Below, piece after piece: positions 11,885 to 27,169 of a stretch of DNA of 64,000 bases. This DNA comes from Larus michahellis (taxonomy: Eukaryota > Chordata > Aves > Charadriiformes > Laridae). Under the pieces are notes generated by a model, which saw only the letters and a program-made list of their open reading frames with translations, was not told the DNA's origin and searched no databases. The first letter of the stretch is position 1; each line of letters starts with the position of its first letter. The position numbers and the translations under genes were made by a program. The stretch spans positions 744,001 to 808,000 of the forward strand of contig NC_133906.1 in assembly GCF_964199755.1 (NCBI RefSeq), given 5' to 3'.

Positions 11885-14800
11885 CTTTCTTTGCAGAAAG
11901 TATGTTGCTTTCAACCTACCACATCCTGAAGACTTAGGGTACTTTCTCCTTCTCAAACCGGAGTCCAGGATTGCTGATCTGCAATTCCCAGTGCCCCATT
12001 TAATACTTTAATTAAAAAAACAATAATCCCACATTGGGATGTCATCTAGTCATGGAGAATATTAAGCTCTTTTTTAACAGCCCTATTTTGGCTAGTAACT
12101 TTAGTGTTTCAGGCGCAAGCTCTTTTCAAACTCCTAGGTACACCTGATGCTCTTCCTCTTGAATTTACTACTTTGCTCCAGCGTCTCTGCCTCAAGCACT
12201 CGAGTTTCAGAGGCAGGCTCCTTATCTTTACCATCCAAAAGGACTAGGTGATGGATAAGCAGGCTCTCAAACGTGCTCTGTGCTCCGGAAGGATGCGGGG
12301 AAGTTACACAAGTAGCATGAAGTAGTGCAGAAAACTAACTGTGCCTTCAGTCCTGCCTGCTCAGTTTTCCTCCCCAGCCTTCTCTCTGATACGCCTAAGA
12401 CAGGATTTGCTCCCTAAAGTCCCCGGCTCTTCAAAGCCCATCCTAAACTGCTTAATTTCCAGATCATGGGTTACCTGCCATACAGCACGGCTCTTTCAGT
12501 CTACTTTGCAAGAGCTGGGCTTCTGTCTTTTGATGGAATCTTGCTGGACTCCACAAGTCCCTTCCTTTATAACTATTTTATTTCATAACTTTATAATTAT
12601 TTTACCTTGTAACTGATTTCCACTTCAGCTCTGAAGCTCCTTCATGACAGAGCTCTGCCTAATTTGGATTTCTGTAACCTTTCCAGGTATCTATGGCGCT
12701 GCCTCGACAAGTCTAAGGACTTTATTTTTCTGATCTTCGCCCCTGCAATATTTTATAACACAAGACTCGTTTTCAGTCCAGCGCCTTCCACCCCTGAGGA
12801 TGCTGAACCTGTAATTGTACTGTGGTCACTGCTATTTAGTGACTCAACAGTAATTATATCTTGAATCAGTTCTTACATTTTAGTCCTAAATCAAGGCTAA
12901 CTCTACACCAGGCTGTTACAAGAAATGATCCTTTAAGTAAATCAAGATGTTTGTTCATCAAAATATTAGCCAGCTCCTTCCCAAACAATCTGGCCAGACA
13001 GCATGGACATAATTGAATTTACTTTTTCTTACAGGTTTATGAAGACGCATGAGCCTGTTTTTCTCCCAGGCCCCATGAAATCCGTAACCACCTTCTTGCC
13101 TGGAATAGAAAATTTCCTAATACCTCCATGCCATTAAAATACGGGGTTTATATCCAACATAAATTTGGCTGCGTGGTCATCACTACTCTAATTTCCTCTC
13201 AGATTTTACGGCAACTTCTTAGATATAGTGTTCCTTCACACCTTTATGACCTAGCATGCCTATTCAGTATAGTTTGATGGCAGGTAATGCAGTATCTTAC
13301 TGATTTTCATCACCTCCACCACGTTTCAATCAGACTGGCTACACCAAGGTCTTTTTACACCACCAAGCAGTATACAACAACTATTTTTGTTTCATGTTTC
13401 CGTGCTGGTAAACAGACGTTATTCTTGTTTGGACCACACGCCCATTTCTTATCCCAATCTGCAGTCCAACAGCCGGTCGCTTTTCCCGCATCCACAAGTC
13501 TGCTCTCAGCCTCCTTGGAACCCCGCACTGAAAAGTCACACCTTGCCCTCCAGGAGAAACAGGCACATGTTTTTGTTCCCGGTGCTCTTGTTCAGAGCCT
13601 TTGCCCAAGTCCTGACAGCTTCAGCCTTCCACGAGCACCGTGTTCAGTCCATCCTCCCAAAACCCTGTCCACTTGCTGTGCCACCAGCCTAGGAACGCTT
13701 CAGTTGAAGTGGAAACCAGCCCACACTGAGAAGTCATGACTCTTAACTTCACCTCCCCATCATATCCTTTCTACCGTTTTCCCAGGCATGCATTAGGACT
13801 TTAGGAAGAGGTACTGCCATGTCCTAAATTCTGTCTTCTTCCCAGGAACCCAAATTTAGCTTCCCAAGTATCTCAGCTTCAAGGATGATAGCCCCAGGCT
13901 TGCTCCAAGCACTCTGATATCTTCTAGGATCTACTTGTCCACTCAAGCAACTCGTCAGATGGATCTCCTAATCATCAGGAGCGAAGCCTGTATTTCCCAC
14001 AACCAAATCCTCTGCCATCCAAACCTTCCCCAGCTTCTGGAGGTCTCTCCAGAACAGAGAACAACTCCTCAACCAAGGCTTTAGCATTAAATTATAAATA
14101 GACCCTTTAATCCTATCCAGTTGCAAGTCGAGTTTCCACAAATACGTTTCCTTGGAGAGAGAGGTGGGGGAGATCATCTGTTGTTCACCCCACTGGCCAA
14201 TCTGGCCCTAAACCATGACAGCAAAGCAGCCAGGGCCAAGGTGAGGATGGACCGCGACCATCTGCAGATGATTTCATGTCATCTCTTCTCCACCAGCTCC
14301 GCAACTTTGGTCTCAAGAGACTTTCTGGAGCTTGGAGCACCTCCACTTGTTGCACTGTATAATATTTTATCAGAAGATAACCGCTCATAAAGTGTGTCCT
14401 CTCTGCACTCGTGTGTGCAGCTCCTAGTGCAATTAAGCCAATGTTCTCCGATTCCTGTAATTTTTACTTTATGACCATATAAAGTCCACCTTTAAACTAA
14501 AAATAGACTGGCTGTTAACGGATTCTTTTTTTAATTACTTTAAACCACCAATTAGAGACTTTCATTGGACAAGATAAGTTACATATGGCCTTGCAGAAGC
14601 CTGCGAGGACTCATTTACCAGGACTTCTATTGACGGTTACAGCTCACAAGCCAACTTTTTTTTTCTTTTTAAAGATCGAATGAACACAGCACTGTCAAAA
14701 GACCTATCCACAAACCAAACTGTTTGAGTGCATGAAAGCAGAGATGACAATTACATGAATTGGCAAGTGCTTAGTTCAAAATTATTAATGCTAGAAAATA

Positions 14801-17800
14801 ATTCAAAGCCTCTCGTCCTTATTTTGCTCAGAGATCTGCCTGTTTGCCCTTCAGCAGCCCCTGGCAATGGCGATCCTACCGTCATTTATTATTTAAATAA
14901 GAGTCTTCTTAACAAAAAGAAATTTTGATCGCATTTATAATGCTGTAACTGACAAGACGCTGGCTTCTCTTCTTCAGCTCTGGTGCTGCTCACACAACAT
15001 TTTTCTTAACTTGACCTGCCCACACAGCTCCTGATGAGCCAATGCTCCGTTGCCAGCTCTCCTCAGCATCACTCAAGTGGGAGGTTTAAATACCAGATTT
15101 CACAAAATCCTTTATCCACCCTTCCTAGCCCCGGCATTTCTTGAAGTATTGACAGAGCAGCAAGCCTTCACGGTTTGCCCGGAAGGCAGACAGCTGGAAC
15201 TGCTTCTGCTGGACAGAAGAGAAGAGCCGGCCCTTGAAAAGCCAGCGCTCACTTCTTGATCCCCAGGTGAGTCTTTGAGGAGTGAGGTCCAGCTGACGCC
15301 AACGTGCCGATGCACGCTCCCAAGGGGCTGCTGGTTTGAGCACATGCCAAACGCCCAAGCAAAAGGCAAGCCCAGGAAAAGCAAGATCCCAACCTCAGCA
15401 GACCACAGAGAGTAAAGCCATCAGCTTGCATCGCGCTCACAAACCGCTGTGCAGCCGGGACGGACCACGGAGAAATAAAACATATTCCCTAGCGAAACAC
15501 TACAGCAAGCCCAACCTGGGGGAGAGAAAGACACTCCAATCAACGCGGCTGACCTTCAAATGACAGTGCTGCTCCGAGATGTCCTGTCCAGACAGGTCCG
15601 CTCAAGACGCGCAAACGCTCTCCTGCGCACTAGCACGTGAGAGCGCGCCTCTCCACCCGGAGTGAGAGGAACAAAACCCACCCCGGCCTCTGACCAGGGC
15701 TAATGTACCAGCTGGATGGAGGGCACCGCACGTATGACAAGCGCCTGGTGATTTGAGCTCGAGTCGCACATCAAGACATTCACCAGCAACAGAAAAAACC
15801 GCCACCGCTCATTTTCTCCACTCGCAGCTCCCAGCAATATAAATTACCCAGGGACATCTCTTACACAGACTTGGTCCCCTCCAGCCGCCGTGTGAAGCCT
15901 GATGCTTCATCTCGGCACTGGCCGCACCAGCACAGCGGGGGATACAGAGGAGCTGCAAACATGCCGGCGGGGGTCGGCCCTGCAGCAGAGACCCCGCGGC
16001 TCGTGTGTCCTCGCACGCCAGCCCCGAAAGCCCTTTTCCCGTGCTGGCCCACCCTAGAGCAACGGCACATCAGTCCGTGGGATGAGGAGACGTCTCTGAC
16101 AGCCCAGGCTCAGCTCCCAGACCTTCCCGCAGGCACGACAGTGCCACCTCACTGCTGAAACCACCGCCGCACATCAGTGAGACACCATCTCTTGCACCCA
16201 GAGGGTCACCCACAGGGGCTGCCCCACGGTCTCTGCACTGTGTCCGGAACAAAATCCAAACCCATTGGGGTCAACACGGTCGCGGGGATTCAGATGCCAT
16301 TTGCAATCCACCTTTACAAGAAGCTCTCCATCCAAATCAACATGTTGACCAGGACGACATCTCAACGTGTAGAGATTTTTCCCCCGAAAAGCTCTCTAAA
16401 TCTCTCCAAGGCATGCACTTTGGCTTCCCGGCGGCACGCAGCAGATCTGCTCCCACAACGGCGGCCTCCCTCCAAGGTCTCACTAGCCAAGAGGGGCACA
16501 TCCTTCCCCGCTGCAGGTGCAACTCAAGTCTCTCACCTCACCGATCTGCGATAGAAAGAATGAAGCTTTTCTTCACTTCCTGCATATTTCAAGACAGTGT
16601 TTCAAGAAAAAAGCCCTTCTGCACCACAGCCAGGAAGGCTCAGCACAAACTCCCAGTGCCGGCGTTGCAGCCAGTCCTCTTTTCGCTTCAGTCTCCTACG
16701 TGGCTTAAGAAAAGGCTAAGGTGTGTATTTCTGCAAAGCTCACGTCAGGACGGAGAGCAAACCAACTGATGACCAGCAAAGCCAAGGAATTATCTGAGCT
16801 AAGACCGAGTTACCTGCTGGGGAGATAAAGAAGATGCCCATTCAAAGCAAGAGCAGTCCCAGCTGATGTCTGATCCGGAAAGGAGCAGAAGTACGCCACA
16901 CGTTGTGAACCTAAGCCTCAAGACAACGAGATGCAGAAACGGCCAACCATCTACACAGGCGGTCTCCTCTTTTATCTAGGGCTACGTCTACGCGAGCAAT
17001 CAGCACAGCCAGAGCCAAGTTCGACAGCAAAGGAGTCACTGCTCAGGACCCGATGGGCACATTATCTGTGTTTTGGGGATTTTACTCCCCCACGCGCTCT
17101 TGCTTAGCCCAACGGACCTAACGCCCACTAGTTGGTAGGGCTGGTCTTTTGGCTTAGTTGACTCCAAACCGAATCAGGTCACGTGCTCCGAGACTGCTCC
17201 GCGATCAAACCAAGGCACCTTATGCAGGGATAGCAGAGCGCTTCGCTGCAGACGCATGCACCTGACCTGAGCTGCAAAGCCACCGCAGACACCACCGTGG
17301 CCCTGGGGATGGCCGGTGCGGGGTCCTGGTCACCCAAAATAAGACAATACCCACGCGCAGGTGAAACCTACAGCCAGCCTGAGCAGGGCAGCGTCTTGGC
17401 TGGAGGTGGTGGCTTCCAGAGCAAAAGGGTCTGGACCGGATCCCCTCTCCAGGTGAAGGAGCGCCAGCAGTATCGATTCACAGAGGGACAGTGAAGCATT
17501 GTCCCAGGACATCCAGCCATTTGCTCTGTCGTGTTTTCATCAGTCAACACTCAAAAGACAGACAGCAGGGCCAGGAGTCACCTATCTTTATCTTTTCTCA
17601 CTTAATTTCAAGCTGACGTTTTTCCATGAAAACATGCCTCGTTCCTTGCCGTATGAATTCAACTCTCCCTCTTCTGCAATATTTTGCCTCAAACAGGCTA
17701 CGCAACTGTTTACTACTTTTATAGAGGCAGGCGTGACACGCTCTGACTCTCCCAAAAAACACGACTGCTCATCTGGCTTCAGCCCCGTACTGACACCGAA

Positions 17801-20545
17801 CTGCGCAGAGGGGCCCAGCAGAGCCGCCCCGGCCGGGGAGCTCAGCCCCACGCGCCCCCGGGACCAGCTGCCCGACGCCCCTTGGCTGCCTGCGGAGAAG
17901 GGTCTGCCAGAGCTGCCGGCATCTGGCTCTCGCATGCTCCTCTGCAAGTGGCACCCCCTGCCCACCACCCCAAACACCAATTCCGGAGCCGACGCGCTTG
18001 AACGATGGCCACGGTACACCTCGGCCATCCACCTTTGCCGGCCCAGCCCTCCCGCCTTGCTCCGAAAGCCTCTTCCCACCCTCCAGACAGACATCACCTC
18101 CTCTGCTGTGACTGCTGGCAGCTTCTCCCCCAGGATGAACTCTCTTCACCTGGCGTGTACCCGCCTGAGGCCGCCAGCTCAGGCAATGGCTTTGTTGGCC
18201 ACAATGACACCATACCTGCCTGCGGGAGCGCCTGCAAACCCACTCATCCTTTCCCTTCCAACCTGCTTCTCCAGCAACAACTTTTACGCCATCCAAATTG
18301 CAAGAAAACATCTGGAATACCACTGGAGAAGTAACTCTGTGAACCCCTAAAAATGGATGATTTGGTGTTTAGATCTCTCCGCTGCCTACAGCGGTTCAGA
18401 CCGGCATTAACGACAAACAACGCACAGCCCCGTAAAGCCTCATGGCCCACTTGTGTTTCGCCACATGTGGGATGCGTTGCAGACCCCTACGTAGGCTGAC
18501 CTTCCCCCAGACTGTAGTGCTGCTAAAACACTGTCTCATCGGGAACTGAAATGCTTTGAAAAGATAAAAAGTACGAAAGCGGGATAGGCAGGCTAAGAGA
18601 AACTCCCAGAGCGGACCCAAGACCGCGTGGCCCGGGAGCGGGACGCGGCATCGCCCACGGGAGCAGAGCAGCCCGGCCCTGGCGGAGGGACTGCAGGAGA
18701 GGAGCATCCTTCCCCGGCCATCAGGCCATCACCCTCACAAATTTCAACACAAGAGATCCCACTTAAGAGAAAAAAAAGATGCCATGAACTTTAGGTCCAA
18801 AGGTTAGGCTCTGGTTAAAACAGGCGTTTAAAAAAGGTTATAATTTTGAAAGTCCATTTAGATTAACCTTAACTAGCTTTAAACTATATATACCTATCTC
18901 CTTGCCATGTTCGCAACCCACATGCAACATTTGCGTTGCCAGCGAGCTAAATCACGTGCAAGCCAGCAGAGTAAAAGGAACCACAGGCTTGAAAAAAGCT
19001 CTAGGGCTGAAATTATCTTCCATTGTTGCGAGTGGCACAGGAGATGGCAACAGTAGCAGGAATCAAGCACAAAAATGGAACTCGCTTGTTTACCTTGTCG
19101 GGTTTGTCAAAACATTTTGACAACACTTTGCGTACAGCCCGCTTCTATGTTCTGCTACCAAAATTTCACCTATCTTTACGCGTTATAGAAGAAAGCCAAG
19201 AAGAGAAAACCTTTTGGGGAGAGAAGTGCACGTGCGAAAAAATACAAAGCTCGGCCCGAGAACTTAAAACTGCACCGGACTCTTCTTCCAAATAGTCCAA
19301 ACACCAACACGAACCCTTCAATTACACAAGCTGAGTTAACAAGGAACAGGCAGACAGCAGAGGAGGGGGGTAAGAAAAGAAAAAAGAAAAGTTTGGGTAA
19401 GCCTGACAAAAAGCAAAGCAAAAACAAAAAACCAAAACAATAACCAGAAAGAAAGAAAGAAAAAAGAAGAAAGAAGGAAAAAAAAAAAAAAGGTGCAAAC
19501 CAGGACTGCAAATTTGCAATGCAAAATGCAAAAGTCTCGACAGTGTCGTTTTACCAGAGAAACTCTCCCGCGCTTTAGGCAGAGCCCTACCTCTCAAAAA
19601 GCAACCCACGCCAGTAAGAAGCAGCAGGTTTTTGAATGAGCAAATTGCACAGCTGCGGACGAATTTGCTTTCACTGCCTTCATGCCAACTCACCTAAGAG
19701 AGAGTCGTTTTCTACCCGCTGGGCTAGCAGAACCCAGGAAATTGCTTGGTTCTAGTTATACTTTTGAGTTTTCACGTTTCACGAGAGCCCCCCGAAAAGT
19801 AAACCTGTTTTAGCATTCTTGTACATTAATGTCAGGATTCTCCACTTCTAGCTCCCACAACTTCTGCCACAGAGAAGTCAATCAGATTTGGTATATGCCC
19901 TGGAAAGGGAAATGGGAGGTCTGGGTCTAAAGCAAACAAGCAAACAAAAATTAATTATGCCAGTGCTCCTCAAGGTGTTGGATCCAAACTCAGTGGATCT
20001 GCTGAAGTCTTCAATCCAAAACACTTGGTAATTATACTTTAAGAAACCAAAAAAAAAAAAAAAAAAGTTTAACCTGTTGAACTTAGAGAAAAGAAGATAA
20101 GTGGCAGAGCTTTGAGGGAGGGAGACAAAGTGTGTGGGTGCAAAACCGTCACATGCCGTAGTTCACCACCTTAGAAGAAATCAGTTTTGCGTTTTGTTTG
20201 GTTTTTGTATTTTGTAAGTGCCGGGGAAACGCGCTTCCCAAAGGGCAGCTGTAGGGTCTACGGGCACCAAGGTGGAAGCATGAAGTGAAGACATGCCAAA
20301 AAGTCAGGTTTTCGTAAACCCTTCTGGAAAAAGTGCATGTGTTTTTAGCAAAAATGCATATCTACCAAATCTCCACTGACCACGGGCCACTTGCGTACGG
20401 AAAGTCGCATCAATTTGCAGCGTCAACGCTGACATTTTTGCCTTCTCCTTCCACCCACCTCCCCAATTTTTTTTCCTTGGGAGACATACAGCGCCACTGC
20501 ATTAGAACGTACAAGAAATGAAAACAGTGAGTACGACTGATATAG
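11885..20545. other. Non-coding DNA downstream of PURA, no gene recognised
   Basis: No frame resembles a known protein; the longest (17499-18350, plus) has mixed low-complexity composition. An A/purine-rich simple tract lies at about 19376-19490 and a short poly(A) near 20050-20066. I see no CR1 and no RNA gene. The segment lies between two AT-rich, UTR-like blocks and may be intron, spacer or UTR. Confidence 0.4.
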
Positions 20546-20557
20546 ATCCATTGACTT

Positions 20558-20563
20558 TTTATT
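20558..20563 (-). terminator. Candidate poly(A) signal for PURA, minus strand
   Basis: TTTATT here is AATAAA on the minus strand. It sits at the left edge of the AT-rich block that begins just after the PURA stop, giving a 3' UTR of about 4.6 kb if used. The hexamer is canonical, but I cannot verify a downstream U/GU element. Confidence 0.35.
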
Positions 20564-21217
20564 ACAAATGTACTTGATCACTTGGCTTCAAAAAAGTTTA
20601 AATCAACCCCTATTTTCTGTACGCCAGTACAAAGTAAAATCTATTTTACAAATTAAATACCTAAAAATTTGACAAAAATATTAAAGTTTGATGGAAAAAA
20701 CAGTTATAAAAATCTTAAATCCCCTTTTAAGAAGGTAAGAGATAACATCCCCTCCCAACCCCACAGTCCTGTTATACAATATTAATAGTCATTTTTTTAG
20801 AATAGGTAGGTATGTTATATCTTGCTGTTAGCATACAAGTCACTCTAATAGCTTTATCTGTATATAATCCAGTTAGTGCACGAATGCCATCTGATTGAAT
20901 ATAATCAACTATCTTTAACTGATCCCTAATTTACATTTCATAGCTTGCATAGTTTAAAGGGACAAAGGTTACACTACAGCTAATCATAAAAAAAGGTGGT
21001 TACAGTGCTATTTTTAAAGGCAACAAAGTAATTGCTCCCAAAAAAAAAGAGAAGTTACCGGTCGGCTCTGGGCAGGGGTTAAACGGCCGGCAGGTTTCTG
21101 CCCCGCGCGACCGGGGGGTCTCTGCCCGGGCAGCCCCTCTGTGCCGCACCACCGCCCGGCTGCGGCCGCGATCGCGCCCGGCACGTTTCAACCCCTGCGA
21201 GGGATACGCAAGAAAGT

Positions 21218-21729
21218 GACACTGTCAAGTATTTTTATTTGTTGGGGTTTTTTTGGTTTGTTTGTGGTTTTTTTTTTTCCCTTTTTTTTTTTCAAATTGA
21301 ATTTTCCAAAAAGTTCTCCCCACCACCCGTGGGTATGCCCGGTTGGCAGCTGAGCGGCTCGCGGGCAGCCGAGCTCCTGGCCAGTGGCCCACGGGCCCTG
21401 CCTGGCCGCAGCTCAGACCCCCCTGGCAATGCCGGCCCGGAGCTCGCTCCAGGACGCTCCGGCCAGTCCCGCCTGCTCCGGGGCGGCCGGCCGCAGGGAC
21501 GCCTCTCGCAGCCGCATCGCCAGCCGGACCGCAAAGAAGAGGCGTGAATCAACAGCGGCTCGTTCTCTTTTTTTTTTTTTTTTTTAACTTGTCAGAGCGA
21601 TTTTACCGTTTTTTAAAACAAACAAACAAAAAATAATAATAATGACTTTGAATTGGGATTTGAATTGCCATTAGCACAAACCCACTCAAAGGGCGGCTGT
21701 ATTTCAATGGTAAATTACTTGACAGTGTC
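21218..21729. repeat. 14-nt perfect inverted repeat
   Basis: GACACTGTCAAGTA at 21218-21231 is repeated in exact reverse complement at 21716-21729, about 485 nt apart. In an RNA covering both arms it could close a large stem. A GC-rich islet lies between the arms. Confidence 0.6.
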
Positions 21730-23306
21730 CCTTTAACTTAAAAATAAAATAATGTCAGTATTGCAATGAATTTCAAGTTTTCTTGCACGTAGTCATTATA
21801 AAGTAGTTTTTATCATGCTCTTGGACCTATTCTACAAGACATTTAAAAGCATATAATCACGGAAATATAAGGCATACTTCTCAGGAATTAGATATCTTGG
21901 CACATTTGAGCATACTGTCTTTTTTTAAAACAACACATATGGTCAAATATACCTTTCTCCTTCTAACATTAAAACGGGTTTTCTGTACTTTGTTTCATAT
22001 ACTGAGATATTAGAGCCTTGGTAAAGTACCGAGCACCTCTGGGGGGAAAAAAAAAAATAAATTTAAAAAAAGCAAAAAATAAATCCAAACAAAACCAGAA
22101 GCGAAATCCCATGAACCTTTACAGTCATTTTAGTCTTTCATTATCATCATTCATAAAGTCCTAGAACATACACAACGTGCGTTAAAAGAAGAAAGAAAAA
22201 AAAAACAAAACCCGACAAAAAACAACGAAACACGCAGAAGAAACCCAAAACGAGACAAAAACTGACCACAAGGTTCTCGGACACTGTTCACAAGACTGCC
22301 AGTGGGGCTGCCACAGACTCTACTGGTCTGACTGGAACCACGCGGCCCCCGCGCTCCCCCAGTCAGCCGGACCCCGGGCAGGACGCGGGGGCGCGCGCGA
22401 GGAAGACCCCGGCGTGGTTGCCTCGCTGGCGGTGCTCCCCGACGCCGGGCGGGCAAGGGGGGGACACCGGCGGGCACTCCTCGCCTCCCGCCACCGACCG
22501 CGGGGACAACCACGAGCGGCTGAGCGCGGCCACAACTTTGGGGAGGGCAGCGAACAGCAGGACCGAGACAATCAATCAAGTAGCAAAACCAAAGCAATTA
22601 ATTTCCTAACTACGACTAGCAGCATGGAGAATGCAGTCCCGCACACATCACAGTTGAAGTACAATAATCGATGGAACTGCCCATCCAGACCCTCCGATTC
22701 AAAAGCAGGTTATCAGACAAATGTTTACATGCAATTGAGAACCATTTCAAACGTCACATTACGCGCTCCGAAAGCTTATTTTACTACTGGGAAATAGGAA
22801 AGTGCACATTAAAGCAATTTTAAACATTTCCAGTGATTGTTTAAAAAGAAACAGAAACACCTCGCTACCGGCATCTCGGATTTAACTTTCTGTGAACACT
22901 AACAGCAAACTTCTTTAAAGGGAAATAATGCACGGTACAATGGAAACAGCTTGTTTTGACACTTACAGTACATCTCAAAATAATAAAAAAAAAAAAAAGA
23001 AAAGGGGAATTATAACTTCAAATGGAAATAAAAAGACAGCAGGAAATAAAAATTCTTTATAACAAGCTTTTTTTTTTTTTTTTCTTCTTCTCTCTCCCCA
23101 CCCTTCCAAAACTCCATCCTTGACCATCAGTAAAGAAGCGCTGGCAGCTCCTGCTCATACAGGTGGTGCCTTCTGCGCGCAGCGGCTAGGTCTACCAGAC
23201 GGCTAACTTTGCCAAGAGCGTTAAGAAAAAGGATGGCATCCCAAAAAAACTTCCGAGTGGAACAAGATCCTAGTTTCTCTGAAACGCTGTCTACTGAATT
23301 CTGGCC

Positions 23307-23369
23307 AAGAAAAGAAAAGAAAAGAAAAGAAAAGAAAAGAAAAGAAAAGAAAAGAAAAGAAAAGAAAAG
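23307..23369. repeat. (AAAAG)n pentanucleotide microsatellite
   Basis: Twelve or so uninterrupted AAAAG units on the plus strand (CTTTT on the PURA sense strand), within the presumed PURA 3' UTR. It is likely polymorphic in length. Confidence 0.95.
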
Positions 23370-25191
23370 TTTTGTTTTCACTGTTTAAGGCATCTTTTCT
23401 TTTTTATAACGTTTTCACTCATAATGATGATAGTCATGCAGCAGTTTAATGATAAAAATATATTAATATTTTACTATACAGCAGCAAGAAGTTAGTCAAT
23501 TAAAAGCACACCAAATTTTTAAAAGAAAAAAAAAACCAAAACCAAAACAACAAAAACTACCTGTAAAAGTCTATTATTATTCTTATTATTATTACAGACA
23601 ATTTCAATTTGGAGAACACACCTGGACAGATTAGTGTTCTGACAAATCTGCGTCTCCCTAGCCTAGGCTTCGGTAGAGCCCGCGAGCGTGCACGCCGGCG
23701 AGGAGGCTGGGACGGGGAGGGCTGGGCACGGCAAGGCTCGCCAGGTATGTAGCCAGTAAGAACTAGCACCACAGCTACATGGAAATCCGTTACAGACACA
23801 CACCGGCCGGGCTTTCGCTTTAGCACGAACCGCCGAACCCCATGGCTCAGTAGGATTACTCTGCAATTGCGTCGCACTGATTTCTAACAGGCCTAGAGGA
23901 GTTAGCGGCACTGGCGGGGATCAAAGCGTAGGTTCGGACCTCTCTCACGCATTGAGGAGATAGTGCTAGTGCCAGTGGCAACACGGAAAGGCTCGCTACC
24001 TGCTGTCCAAAAACAGGTTGACTGGAAACCGCTGCACGTCAGGTTAAGTACTTTAAGTACACAGAATAAAAAAAATATATTATGAACAATACAAGTACAT
24101 CTCATATACACAATAATGACAATACGCCTACTCAGTTGTAAACCAAACAGGTGCAGAAAAAAATATTACGGGAGGAAATTCTTTACTTTTCTTTTTTTTC
24201 TCTCTCTCTCTTTTTTTTTTTCCTTTTCCTCTTTTCTTTTTTTTTTTTTTTTTACTATTTGAATAACTTTGGTTCAAACGTAAAAATCACAAGTTAGCAA
24301 ATTTCATTTAAATGCCTTTTTTAATAATTTTTCTTCATGTTCACAGAAGTTTCACTGACCATTTTTATATGTTTAAGGTCCAGATGCAATGCATATTGTA
24401 TAAAAGAGAGCACTTATTGTTTACCTTGCATGAATTAAACCTACGTACCTTTTAACTCTACAAACTTCTGCATAACATTTAGACAAAGCTCAGACACACA
24501 GCATGCCTAGCCCTCATATATATATACACATCTCTAATCACAGGTATATAGGGTGTCAAATATACTATAGTAACCTCCATGTAAGGTTCGAAATTTGGTA
24601 ACAAAATGAGAAGAAAAAACTAAAAATATTATTTTACGTGTTCTAAAATATCTCTTTTTTTTTTTTGTGCTAAAGTCAAATGTTAGCTCAACATGAAAAG
24701 GACTTTTTTTTTTTATATAATTCAGCAATATTATAATCTTGACCATTTTTGCAAACACTTTTAATAATAATAGCTTAAACGTGTACAAAAGTTCTCGGTT
24801 AATTAGGGAAATAAACACTCAGTTCTTTATATTTTTAATCAAGTAGGAAACACAGTTCATATATAATGTTATTACTTTTTTTGACTTTTTTTTTTGTGTG
24901 TGTTTTGTTTTTTTTGTTTTGTTTTGTTTTAGCAGCTGCTTACTGTTTGATACGGTGGGTAAAGTGGAGGAACATCCAGCGATGGGTGGCGGGTCGCAGG
25001 CGCTGCTGCCGGGCGGCGGGGGGGCGCCGGGCGGGCGGCGGCGGCGGCGGCGGGGCCGCCGGGGGGAGGCGGCGGCGGCGGCGCGGGGGGCAGGGGGGGG
25101 GAGCTCCCGGCCGCCGCGCCCCCCGCCCCGCCGCCTGCCCGCCCTCCCGCCGGGGGCGGCGGGGCCAGTCCGCGTCCCGGGGGGCGGGCGG

Positions 25192-26616
<1,425 letters not shown>

Positions 26617-27169
26617 TTACTAAATTCCCACTTTTTGGGGGGGGTTTCGGGGAGATGCCTTTGCTTCCCGTTCTTATCACCGCCACCCCCCCGCGAATCC
26701 CGCATCCCGTCCCAAGCGCGGCTGGCGTGGGCTAAAAGCGCCTCTCCCTGCGTGGAGGACATGGATGCTGCCCCCAGCGCGCCCCCCCCCCCCCAAAAAA
26801 AAAATAAATCCCCCCAAGTTGGGTACGCAGGGTTCATGGTGGCCCGCGGGGTTGCGTGCTGCGCTGGAGGGAATAACGTTCGTCGAGGATTTAAGACGCA
26901 AGATCAAATTGCGAGGACGGCCGCGCAGATTAGGGGTCGCTTGGGTATCAGGGGAGGAACCCCCAGTCTGCCCCATCGCCGTGACTAAAGCCTGCGTGAT
27001 TAGGGACTCGGTGGGTAACGACGCGTCCTCTCTCCTCGGAGAGAGAGCATCTGTCGTCTGTCATTGGCCAGTCCAGCCCAAATCACGACATGACAAAAAT
27101 GAGAAAAAAAAAAAAAAAGGAGGAAAAGAGTTTCCTTTTGACACAGAAGCGATGTTTCGGAGCTGCGGT

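Larger units (their letters stand above)
20564..25191 (-). other. Probable PURA 3' UTR
   Basis: This AT-rich block starts directly 3' of the PURA stop codon and continues leftward to a candidate poly(A) signal at 20558-20563. It holds many U-rich and A-rich runs, an AAAAG microsatellite and a 14-nt inverted repeat. GC-rich islets lie at about 21055-21190, 21340-21550 and 22330-22545. Long 3' UTRs are known for PURA. The proximal 180 bp after the stop is extremely GC-rich. The extent is inferred, not proven. Confidence 0.5.

Noticed and set aside
19376-19490. Possible processed pseudogene tail (A/purine-rich)
   Set aside because: No gene body is recognisable on either side; it reads as simple purine-rich repeat.
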